Assembly (NCBI GenBank): GCA_965364515.1
Contig: CBDTXZ010000090.1
Location: forward strand, 1-11,955
Direction: 5' to 3'
Source of the DNA: JAHEDH01 sp965364515
Lineage (GTDB): Bacteria > Actinomycetota > Acidimicrobiia > Spongiisociales > ZC4RG35
DNA length: 11,955 bases
In this document: positions 6,320 through 11,955 of the stretch, one piece after another
How the letters are laid out: each line of letters opens with the position of its first letter
How positions within the stretch are numbered: position 1 is the stretch's first letter
Translations under genes and position numbers: made by a program
Notes under the pieces: model-generated
Databases searched by the model: none
Told to the model about the DNA's origin: nothing
Seen by the model: only the letters and a program-made list of their open reading frames with translations

Positions 6320-9072
6320 GATCGGGCCCGATCGCGGAGCCCGACGCCGGCGATCACCGACACGAGAAAGGCTGCGGCCACGGCGATGGCCAGCCATCGA
6401 CGGAGCGCTACCGGCTGGTAGGTGACACTCCCCTCCTCGGCCGAGACGCGGTTCGCCCAATCGTCCTGGGACCACTGGGGGCCGAATCGGACCGAGGCAT
6501 TGTCTGCGAGGCGAATCGATCCGCCGGACGGCGGTCCGGCGGCGCCGGCGTAGGTGGCATCCCAGCCGTCCACCGAGCCCGACACTCTGGGAACGTAGGA
6601 GTCGTTTCGGAAGACGCGAACTCCCTCGGAGAGAGGAACCTCCGTCAGGTCGAGCTGGGCGGACAGCACGTCTGCGAACTGGAGATCGTCTGTGACCACC
6701 ACCCATCGAATGGCGAACGGACCGAGCAGTTCACCCGGTTCGAGCACGTCGCCCCGGTCGATGAGATCGAGTGCATCCGCCAGGGCACGATCGCCGATCC
6801 GAGGCGGCGCAAGTCGGCCCTCGGCAGCGGTCACGACGTCGCCGCTGACGAGTCGGTAGGCGTATCCATTCCCTATCCGGACGTCACCGGGGAGCGACTC
6901 GGGCAGCCCGACCAGCAGCGTCCGTACGGCCTCGGGGTCGTCGGAGAGACCGGTCACGAAGGCAAGCCGGTCACTCCACACGTCTTCGGACAGCCCGAGC
7001 CGGCCAGACCCGATGGTCGTGAGGGACGACCCGATGACGAACACGGCAGCGGCGACGGCCATCCACTGCACGGTCGATCCCAACGTCGATCGATCGAGGT
7101 CGATGGAGAGCCCGCCCGCAACGACGATGCCGACACCGAGGGCTCCGAGCACTGCCGCTCCCACCGACACGTCGCCGCCGACACCGAAGAGGCCTGCACC
7201 GACGGAGAGCCCGATCATGGCGACGCCGATCGCAACCGTTCGGACGGTCTCTTTGCTGCCGGCGACAGCCATGAGGATCGCAACGACCGCGAGCGCTCCG
7301 CCGACCCACGGCCCGATGACGAGATCGACGCCGGGCCCAGATCCCGTGAAGGCCGACGTTCCCACCCCTGTGAGATAGGGCGAGATGGCGAAGGCACCGA
7401 GGTCGACGGCGAGGATCATCGTCAACAGGCTGACCGAGCCGACTCCGGAGATGAACAGGCTGGCGATGACCACGCCGGCACCTGCGAAGAGCAGTGCAAT
7501 CGGGGCGAACGACGAAAGGATCACGGCGACCGCGAAGATCGCGCCTGCCCTGCCTGCCCGGCCTCGCCAACCGTGAGGCCATCTCGCCACGCACAGATCG
7601 ATGAACCACGGGGCGGCTCCGATCGCGATCAGCCCGGCCCAATCGCCGGACCGGCCGATCGCCGTGGCGAACGGTCCGGCCGACATGGCAACGGCAGCGA
7701 GATATCTCGACGGGCCGGTGACACCGAACCTGCCAACCAGCCGTCCCAAGCCGATCGTTCCGAGCGCGAGGGCTGCGACGGTGACGACCGCGGTGGTCCC
7801 CTGCCATCCGCCGAAGACACCTTGGAGGGCCGTCGTGAACGCAACGGAGGGGTGGATCGGCTCGAGGCTGCCCAACCCGGCCGGGTTCCACGACCCCGCA
7901 TACCCGACGAGAACGGCCCGCCAGTCCGGGTGGAGCGGCAGGCTGTAGCCGCTGGCCGGCAGTGTCCCGAGGATGAGACCGCGTGAGGCGAGTGCGAGCG
8001 CAGCCAGGGTGAGTGCGATGACGGCGGGCACCGCCCTCGACGACTCCGACTCGATCTCGTCTTCGGTGACCACACCCGGCTCGGCGTCGATCACCCAGCC
8101 GAATCGCTCACCGATGTCGGCACCGAGATCGCGGAGCAGCACCGACCCCGGCAACTGGTACCGGAACAGCTCCTCGTCTCCGACATGACGGATGGATCGG
8201 ACTCTGATGCGAGCACGAAGGCTCGATGGGAGCTTCCAGATGTTCCAGACGACGGCGAGACCGTGGTCGAGGATTCGCCTGGGCTGGCGGAGGAAGATAC
8301 GGGTCACGCCGTCGATCAGTCCCACGATGAGAGAGATGGGGATCATCCACACGAGCGTCACGAAGCTGTAGACCTTCAGCATGGCGCGGTAGCGACCGGC
8401 GCGCTCCTGCCAGGTAGACACGTCTTGACCGCAGGTGCCCCGGTGCCGAACCTCGGAGGAGGGCACGACCATCACACGACTGCCGGCCAGGCGGGCACGC
8501 TGCGAGAGGTCTTGGCCGGCTGCGCCCGGCGGAAGCGCACGATCGAGACCGCCCAGGCCCCGGAGCAGGTCGCGTCGCACGAGTGTCGAGACTCCTGACA
8601 CCGATGCGACATCGCGCACCACGTCGTACTGCTCGAGGTCGACCTCGTCGAGGTCGAGGCCCGAATACGGCTCCCCGAAGACGTCGGTTGCCGATCCGAC
8701 CGATTCGAGATGCACACCGTCGGCGTCGACGATCTTGGACCCGACCAGGGATGCGTGGTTGCGATCCATCTCCGAGACGAGCGCCCCGAGCGCGTCGGGC
8801 CTGGGAAGCGCATCCGAATGGACGATCCACACCGCATCGATGTCGGTGCCGATGGTCTCCAGCATGGCGCCGATCGAGCCGAAGCCCGTCATGTCCTCGG
8901 GGACATCGGTGCCGATGATGGCTATCCGGTCGACCCCATACACTGACGCCCGAACGGCCTCGACCGTGCCCGCGACGTGACCCCCCTCGACTTCGAGAAC
9001 AGCGCATGCGACATGTGTTTCGTCCTCGGAGGGACCGACGGGTTCTGAGACGGACGTCATCGAAGCCACCAT
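6316..9072 (-). CDS. Large GT2 glycosyltransferase with multi-span membrane domain (918 aa)
   Basis: An N-terminal GT2-like domain occupies about residues 20-230. VWIVHSDALPRPDAL (81-95) stands where GT2 enzymes have their DxD motif, VSTLVRRDLLRGLGGLDRAL (161-180) is the usual acceptor-side segment, and GQDLSQRARLAGSRVMVVPSSEVRH (186-210) carries the late Asp. A first membrane span follows (about 236-256). A cytoplasmic linker (about 260-345) precedes a long hydrophobic region of roughly ten or more spans (about 347-690). A globular region (about 700-880) comes next, and a last span (about 893-911) ends the protein. It resembles the long actinobacterial GT2 proteins found next to DUF5719 genes. 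The linkage made is unknown; envelope polysaccharide or lipoglycan synthesis is inferred. ATG 9072 is taken as start; an ATG at 9060 (residue 5) with GGTGG just upstream is a real alternative. It opens the minus-strand cluster, divergent from cofD by 35 nt. Confidence 0.82.
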   Translation of the reverse strand: MVASMTSVSEPVGPSEDETHVACAVLEVEGGHVAGTVEAVRASVYGVDRIAIIGTDVPEDMTGFGSIGAMLETIGTDIDAVWIVHSDALPRPDALGALVSEMDRNHASLVGSKIVDADGVHLESVGSATDVFGEPYSGLDLDEVDLEQYDVVRDVASVSGVSTLVRRDLLRGLGGLDRALPPGAAGQDLSQRARLAGSRVMVVPSSEVRHRGTCGQDVSTWQERAGRYRAMLKVYSFVTLVWMIPISLIVGLIDGVTRIFLRQPRRILDHGLAVVWNIWKLPSSLRARIRVRSIRHVGDEELFRYQLPGSVLLRDLGADIGERFGWVIDAEPGVVTEDEIESESSRAVPAVIALTLAALALASRGLILGTLPASGYSLPLHPDWRAVLVGYAGSWNPAGLGSLEPIHPSVAFTTALQGVFGGWQGTTAVVTVAALALGTIGLGRLVGRFGVTGPSRYLAAVAMSAGPFATAIGRSGDWAGLIAIGAAPWFIDLCVARWPHGWRGRAGRAGAIFAVAVILSSFAPIALLFAGAGVVIASLFISGVGSVSLLTMILAVDLGAFAISPYLTGVGTSAFTGSGPGVDLVIGPWVGGALAVVAILMAVAGSKETVRTVAIGVAMIGLSVGAGLFGVGGDVSVGAAVLGALGVGIVVAGGLSIDLDRSTLGSTVQWMAVAAAVFVIGSSLTTIGSGRLGLSEDVWSDRLAFVTGLSDDPEAVRTLLVGLPESLPGDVRIGNGYAYRLVSGDVVTAAEGRLAPPRIGDRALADALDLIDRGDVLEPGELLGPFAIRWVVVTDDLQFADVLSAQLDLTEVPLSEGVRVFRNDSYVPRVSGSVDGWDATYAGAAGPPSGGSIRLADNASVRFGPQWSQDDWANRVSAEEGSVTYQPVALRRWLAIAVAAAFLVSVIAGVGLRDRARS

Positions 9073-9090
9073 TGTTACGGGACGAAACCC

Positions 9091-9097
9091 GGAGAGG
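9091..9097 (+). promoter_or_regulatory. Ribosome binding site of cofD
   Basis: GGAGAGG, 10 nt before GTG 9108. It favours GTG 9108 over the upstream in-frame start at 9006, which would lie inside the divergent GT2 gene. It falls within the 35-bp spacer that must also hold the start region of the minus-strand cluster. Confidence 0.55.
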
Positions 9098-9107
9098 CAA
9101 TCTCGCT

Positions 9108-10013
9108 GTGAAGATCGTGATCCTGGCAGGAGGCGTGGGCGGAGCCCGCATGGCCCGCGGCTTCGACGCGATCGACCGTGTGGACACGACGATCGTCGTC
9201 AACGTCGGCGACGACGACCTCATCTACGGCGTCGATCTGAGTCCCGACATCGACACCGTCGTCTACATGCTGGCAGGCGTCGAGGGCCCGCTCGGCTGGG
9301 GCCGGAACGACGACACGTGGATGGTGATGGACGAGTTGGAGCGCTTCGAGCTCGACACGTCGTTCCGGCTCGGCGACCGTGACCTTGCTTTGAATCTGTT
9401 TCGAACACACATGCTCGCCTCGGGTGTGCCGCTGAGCTCGGTCACCGCCGCCCAGGCCCGGGCGTTCGAACTCACCTCCACCGTCCTCCCCGCAACGGAT
9501 GATCGGGTTCGCACCCGGGTGCGAACGGCCGAAGACGGCGAGTGGCTCGACTTCCAGACGTACTTCGTCCGACGGGGCCACAGCAATCGAGTGTCGGAGC
9601 TGGCATACGACGGGGCAGCAGAGGCGCTCCCGGCGCCGGGTGTGCTCGAGGCGATCGGATCGGCCGACGCCGTCGTCCTCGCACCCTCGAATCCGTTCCT
9701 CTCCGTCTTGCCGATCCTCGCGATTCCCGGCATCCGGGAGGCCATCTCGCCGAAGCCCGTGCTGGCCGTGAGCCCGTTCATCGGCGGCGAGACCGTCAAG
9801 GGCCCCGCTGCCGACATCATGCGTGCACTGGGTCACGACCCGACGCCCGCCGGACTGGCCGAGGTCTACGACGGCCTGATCGACCACCTCGCCGTTGCCG
9901 AGGTCGACCACGATTCGATCGAAGGCGTCGAGATGCATCCGACGGACATCATGATTGGAAGCGTCGACGCATCGACACGACTGGCACAGGAGATGATGGA
10001 ATGGCTGAGCTGA
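9108..10013 (+). CDS. cofD: CofD/FbiA: phospholactate-type transferase of coenzyme F420 synthesis
   Basis: A 301-residue enzyme that transfers the (2-)phospholactate or phosphoenolpyruvate moiety from its GDP-activated donor to the deazaflavin Fo. In actinobacteria the donor is enolpyruvyl-diphospho-5'-guanosine and the product is dehydro-F420-0. Visible family motifs are the N-terminal LAGGVGGARMARG (6-18), VNVGDDD (31-37), GVDLSPDIDTVVYMLAG (41-57), GWGRNDDTW (63-71), FRLGDRDLALNL (86-97), VVLAPSNPFLSVLPIL (189-204), and SPFIGGETVKGPAADIM (222-238). The length matches the family. GTG 9108 starts the protein right at its first beta strand. It is the first gene of a cofD-cofE operon; cofE overlaps its 3' end by 13 nt. 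No cofC/fbiD (guanylyltransferase) gene is seen in the window. Confidence 0.95.
   Translation: MKIVILAGGVGGARMARGFDAIDRVDTTIVVNVGDDDLIYGVDLSPDIDTVVYMLAGVEGPLGWGRNDDTWMVMDELERFELDTSFRLGDRDLALNLFRTHMLASGVPLSSVTAAQARAFELTSTVLPATDDRVRTRVRTAEDGEWLDFQTYFVRRGHSNRVSELAYDGAAEALPAPGVLEAIGSADAVVLAPSNPFLSVLPILAIPGIREAISPKPVLAVSPFIGGETVKGPAADIMRALGHDPTPAGLAEVYDGLIDHLAVAEVDHDSIEGVEMHPTDIMIGSVDASTRLAQEMMEWLS
9988..9992 (+). promoter_or_regulatory. Ribosome binding site of cofE
   Basis: AGGAG within the last codons of cofD, 8 nt before ATG 10001. Of three closely spaced ATG triplets (9993, 9996, 10001), only 10001 is in the cofE frame, so this site fixes the start. Confidence 0.65.
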
Positions 10014-10708
10014 CGATCTTCGCAATCGAGGGAATCGGCGAGGTGCTCCCCGGAACCGATGTCGCAACGGCCATAGGTGACGCCCTCGACGCATCCGGTC
10101 GAAGCCTCGTCAGCGGAGACGTCCTGGCTGTGACGCACAAGATCGTGTCCAAGGCGGAAGGCAGGATCGTCGACCTCGACGACGACGGCCCCGACAGCCA
10201 TCGACATCTGGTCGAGGCAGAAGCGACGGCGGTGCTCAGACGACGGGAACAACTGGTGATCGCCGAGACCAGACACGGTTTCATCTGTGCGAACGCCGGC
10301 GTCGACCGCTCAAACGCCGGGGAGGCCAGAGCGATTCTCCTGCCGCTCGACCCCGACCGCTCTGCGAACCGCATTCGGCTGCGCCTGAGGGAGCGCTTCG
10401 GCGTGGACATCGCGGTCATCATCACCGACACGTTCGGCCGGGCGTGGCGGCGCGGATTGACCGACGTTGCGATCGGGGTCGCCGGCATGGCCGCAATCGA
10501 CGACCTCCGCGGCCAGACGGACGACTTCGGAAAGGTGCTGGAAGTGACCGAGGTCGCAACCGCAGACGAGATCGCTGCTGCCGCGGACCTGGTGATCGGC
10601 AAAGCGAGCCGGAACCCGGCCGCTGTGGTGAGGGGCGTGTCGTGGACTCCGGCGACGACCGGGGTCACCCCCCTGATCAGGCCCGCCGGCGAGGATCTGT
10701 TCCGTTAG
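10001..10708 (+). CDS. cofE: CofE: coenzyme F420-0:L-glutamate ligase, stand-alone
   Basis: A 235-residue GTP-dependent ligase that adds L-glutamate residues to F420-0. Visible motifs are VTHKIVSKAEG (44-54), AETRHGFICANAGVDRSN (88-105) with the metal/GTP-binding region, IITDTFGRAWRRGLTDVAIGVAG (140-162), the DLRGQTDDFGK segment (168-178), and the end motif IGKASRNPAAVVRG (199-212). The protein stops where archaeal-type CofE stops. There is no C-terminal nitroreductase-like FMN domain such as the one fused in mycobacterial FbiB. The gene overlaps cofD by 13 nt and is therefore co-translated. Its TAG stop (10706-10708) is also the first three bases of the left inverted repeat of the following 255-bp structure. 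Confidence 0.95.
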   Translation: MAELTIFAIEGIGEVLPGTDVATAIGDALDASGRSLVSGDVLAVTHKIVSKAEGRIVDLDDDGPDSHRHLVEAEATAVLRRREQLVIAETRHGFICANAGVDRSNAGEARAILLPLDPDRSANRIRLRLRERFGVDIAVIITDTFGRAWRRGLTDVAIGVAGMAAIDDLRGQTDDFGKVLEVTEVATADEIAAAADLVIGKASRNPAAVVRGVSWTPATTGVTPLIRPAGEDLFR

Positions 10709-10744
10709 GTCGGGCTGGCGCCCTCCCGCCGTGCGCTATGCGCT
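10706..10744 (+). repeat. Left arm of long inverted repeat
   Basis: A 39-nt arm beginning with the cofE stop codon TAG. Positions 10706-10721 pair perfectly with 10945-10960. Positions 10722-10730 pair 7 of 9, and 10731-10744 pair 12 of 14 after a 7-nt bulge in the other arm. Confidence 0.9.
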
Positions 10745-10758
10745 ATCCGCCGTGCGCT
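10726..10758 (+). repeat. Short direct repeats inside the left arm
   Basis: The 12-mer CCGCCGTGCGCT occurs at 10726-10737 and again at 10747-10758, 21 nt apart. Between them the 7-mer GCGCTAT is repeated in tandem (10733-10739, 10740-10746). Confidence 0.85.
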
Positions 10759-10914
10759 TCGCCGCCTCTCGTCCGTAGGTCTTTGGAAGGACGAATGAGA
10801 CGACCGGTCGCTGTCGTGTTCTGAGCTCACGAGACCTGCCGCGGTGTCGTCGAGAGCACGACGGCACGTTCATAGACCGCTCACACTCCGAGATCGGCCA
10901 GACGCATCCTCGTG

Positions 10915-10960
10915 AGCGCAAGGCGCACACCGGAAGGCAGGAGCGCGCCAGCCCGACCTA
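10915..10960 (-). repeat. Right arm of long inverted repeat
   Basis: A 46-nt arm: the complement of the left arm plus a 7-nt insertion (10929-10935). Read on the minus strand it begins with TAG, the stop codon of the UDP-glucose dehydrogenase gene (10960-10958). Confidence 0.9.
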
Positions 10961-11955
10961 TGCCTTCGGACGTCCCAGGCAGAGATAGCGCAGGCCGGCG
11001 GTTCTGACGGCGTCGGGATCGAGCAGGTTTCTCGCGTCGAACACGACATCGCCGGTCATCCGCTTCGCCACATCGCCGAGATCGACTCTGAGGAACTCGG
11101 GCCATTCGGTTGCCACGAGCAGCAGGTCGGCGTTGTCGGTTGCCGTCAGCGGACCGTCCGCCATCGGGAACTCCTGGGTCTCCGCCTCTGGATCCCACAC
11201 TCGGATGTCGGCCCCGCGTTCGGCGAGCGACCGGGCAATCGCCAGCGCCGGCGAATCGCGGGTGTCGTCGGTGCCCGCCTTGAACGCTGCACCCCACATG
11301 GCGATGACCACGCCTGCGAGGTCACCCTCGAACTCGGCCGCGATCCGTTGGACGATCCTCGAGCGCTGCTCTTCGTTGGTGGAGATGACGGCCTCGAGCA
11401 GGGGAAACTCGTAATCGGCGTCCGCCGCGATGGTGAGCAGCGCGGACGTGTCTTTCGGGAAACACGATCCGCCGTAGCCAGGACCGGGACGCATGAAATG
11501 TGGGCCGATCCTTCGATCGAGGCCGACGGCATGCAACACCTCGGTGACGTCACCTCCGACCTCTTCAGCGAGATTCGAAATGGCGTTGAAGACCGTGAGC
11601 CGCGTCGCCAGATAGGCGTTCGCCGCGTACTTGGTGAGCTCGGCGGAGACGGGGTCGGTGACCACGATCTTGGCTTCGAGGCCACCGTAGAGGCGTCGCA
11701 ACACCTCGGCATCCGACTGCAGTTCGGCGCCGATCACGATGCGCTCTGCCCTGAGGAAGTCGTCGACTGCCGAGCCTTCGGACAGGAACTCGGGGTTCGA
11801 GACCACGGATGCAGCGCAGCCGACTTCGTCGAGAATCTCCCGGAGCCGGGCGTTCGTGCCAACCGGTACGGTCGACTTGACCGCCAGGATCGCCGAAGAG
11901 TCGATCGCCGGAGCGAGGTGGCGCACCGCCTCTTCGAGGATGCTCAGGTCGGCCC
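10958..11955 (-). CDS. UDP-glucose 6-dehydrogenase, C-terminal 331 residues (truncated by window edge)
   Basis: An NAD-dependent enzyme that oxidises UDP-glucose twice to UDP-glucuronate, a precursor of envelope and exopolysaccharide sugars. The open frame enters from the right edge without a stop, so the N-terminal NAD-binding glycine loop (about 100 residues) is outside; the GTG at 11926 is an internal codon. Visible family signatures, in order, are AVKSTVPVGTNARL with its conserved Thr, SNPEFLSEGSAVDDFL with the catalytic-region Glu, ELTKYAANAYLA with the conserved Lys and Asn, and GPGYGGSCFPKD, whose catalytic Cys codon is at 11464-11462. The C-terminal domain shows AAFKAGTDDTRDSPAL and VWDPEA. 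UDP-mannose/GDP-mannose dehydrogenases of the same superfamily are a less likely alternative. It converges on cofE, and its TAG stop lies in the right inverted-repeat arm. Confidence 0.92.
   Translation of the reverse strand, partial: ADLSILEEAVRHLAPAIDSSAILAVKSTVPVGTNARLREILDEVGCAASVVSNPEFLSEGSAVDDFLRAERIVIGAELQSDAEVLRRLYGGLEAKIVVTDPVSAELTKYAANAYLATRLTVFNAISNLAEEVGGDVTEVLHAVGLDRRIGPHFMRPGPGYGGSCFPKDTSALLTIAADADYEFPLLEAVISTNEEQRSRIVQRIAAEFEGDLAGVVIAMWGAAFKAGTDDTRDSPALAIARSLAERGADIRVWDPEAETQEFPMADGPLTATDNADLLLVATEWPEFLRVDLGDVAKRMTGDVVFDARNLLDPDAVRTAGLRYLCLGRPKA

Larger units (their letters stand above)
10706..10960. mobile_element. Putative MITE-like element or foldback structure between convergent genes
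   Basis: A gene-free 255-bp stretch whose two ends are inverted copies of each other. The outer 16 bp are identical (TAGGTCGGGCTGGCGC and its complement). The similarity continues inward to 35 of 39 positions, with one 7-nt insertion in the right arm. Each end begins with TA, so a 251-bp element flanked by TA duplications is possible, as for Tc1/mariner-IS630-type non-autonomous elements. The inside holds short repeats, a 10-bp palindrome at 10801-10810, and a small 5-bp-stem hairpin at 10846-10862, but no believable coding frame. Alternatives are an unusual bidirectional 3'-end structure or a local inverted duplication. The repeat is directly visible; the mobile-element interpretation is inference. 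Confidence 0.5.

Noticed and set aside
5657..6421. Plus-strand open frame of 254 codons opposite the DUF5719-like gene
   Set aside because: Low-complexity Arg/Asp/His composition, no recognisable motif, fully antisense to a well supported gene.
6320..6706. N-terminal extension of the DUF5719-like frame
   Set aside because: The extension is Arg/Gly-rich sequence lying inside the GT2 gene. The hydrophobic signal-like segment starts exactly at the ATG of the ATGA overlap.
9058..9070. GGTGGCTTCGAT shared by the start regions of the GT2 gene here and the phosphomutase gene (773-784)
   Set aside because: A 12-nt match is expected several times by chance in a window of this size and base composition, although both lie at gene starts.
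9075..10094. Minus-strand open frame of 339 codons opposite cofD
   Set aside because: cofD is unambiguous. The opposite frame is a GC-driven shadow.
10790..10823. Tiny frame MRRPVAVVF preceded by GGAAGG inside the inverted-repeat block
   Set aside because: Nine codons with a chance-level Shine-Dalgarno and no supporting feature; kept out of the gene list.
10706..10960. Integron attC site or classical intrinsic terminator as explanation of the inverted repeat
   Set aside because: No attC-type core (GTTRRRY/RYYYAAC) is present, the genes converge rather than run in one direction, the loop is about 170 nt, and there is no U-tract.

Overview
The window is high-GC bacterial DNA with tightly packed genes, frequent GTG/TTG starts and 3-13 nt overlaps. 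Gene content points to an actinobacterium. A DUF3499-type gene and a phosphomannomutase lie close to the coenzyme F420 genes cofD (fbiA) and cofE (fbiB), an arrangement also known from Mycobacterium tuberculosis (pmmA, Rv3258c, fbiA, fbiB). CofE is a stand-alone protein rather than the mycobacterial CofE-nitroreductase fusion. A DUF5719-type protein is also present. Together these suggest a deep-branching, non-mycobacterial lineage such as Acidimicrobiia, but that placement is inference.

Layout. (1) At 1-784, minus strand, lies the N-terminal part of a phosphomannomutase/phosphoglucomutase that runs off the left edge. (2) At 836-1564, plus strand, is a small polyprenyl-phosphate-mannose-synthase-like GT2, divergent from it. 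(3) From 9072 down to 1554 runs one long minus-strand cluster. In transcription order it holds: a 918-residue GT2/membrane protein; an exported DUF5719-like protein; a membrane-anchored CxxC thioredoxin-fold protein; a DUF3499 protein; a 90-residue DUF6788-like Cys protein that starts at TTG; a 58-residue zinc-ribbon protein; and a large GT-C-like polytopic membrane protein. (4) At 9108-10708, plus strand, the divergent pair cofD-cofE makes the F420 cofactor. (5) At 10706-10960 a 255-bp gene-free stretch is bounded by long inverted repeats. (6) At 10958-11955, minus strand, is the C-terminal three quarters of a UDP-glucose 6-dehydrogenase that runs off the right edge.

How the genes fit together. 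The left half reads as a cell-envelope glycosylation locus. The mutase supplies mannose-1-phosphate, the small GT2 could load a hexose onto a polyprenyl phosphate, and the GT-C-like protein could use the lipid-linked sugar outside the membrane. The large GT2 and DUF5719 proteins are coupled by an ATGA overlap. Three consecutive small Cys-rich proteins and a thioredoxin-fold protein sit inside the same transcription unit with no assigned role. The right half combines F420 side-chain assembly with UDP-glucuronate synthesis.

The most unusual element is the cofE/UDP-glucose dehydrogenase spacer. Its ends are 16-bp perfect inverted repeats, extending imperfectly to 35 of 39 paired positions plus one 7-nt gap. 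Each arm begins with the TAG stop codon of the adjoining convergent gene, and both ends carry a TA dinucleotide. This is what a non-autonomous, TA-targeting element (MITE-like) inserted between two convergent genes would look like. A long foldback RNA/DNA structure of other origin remains possible.
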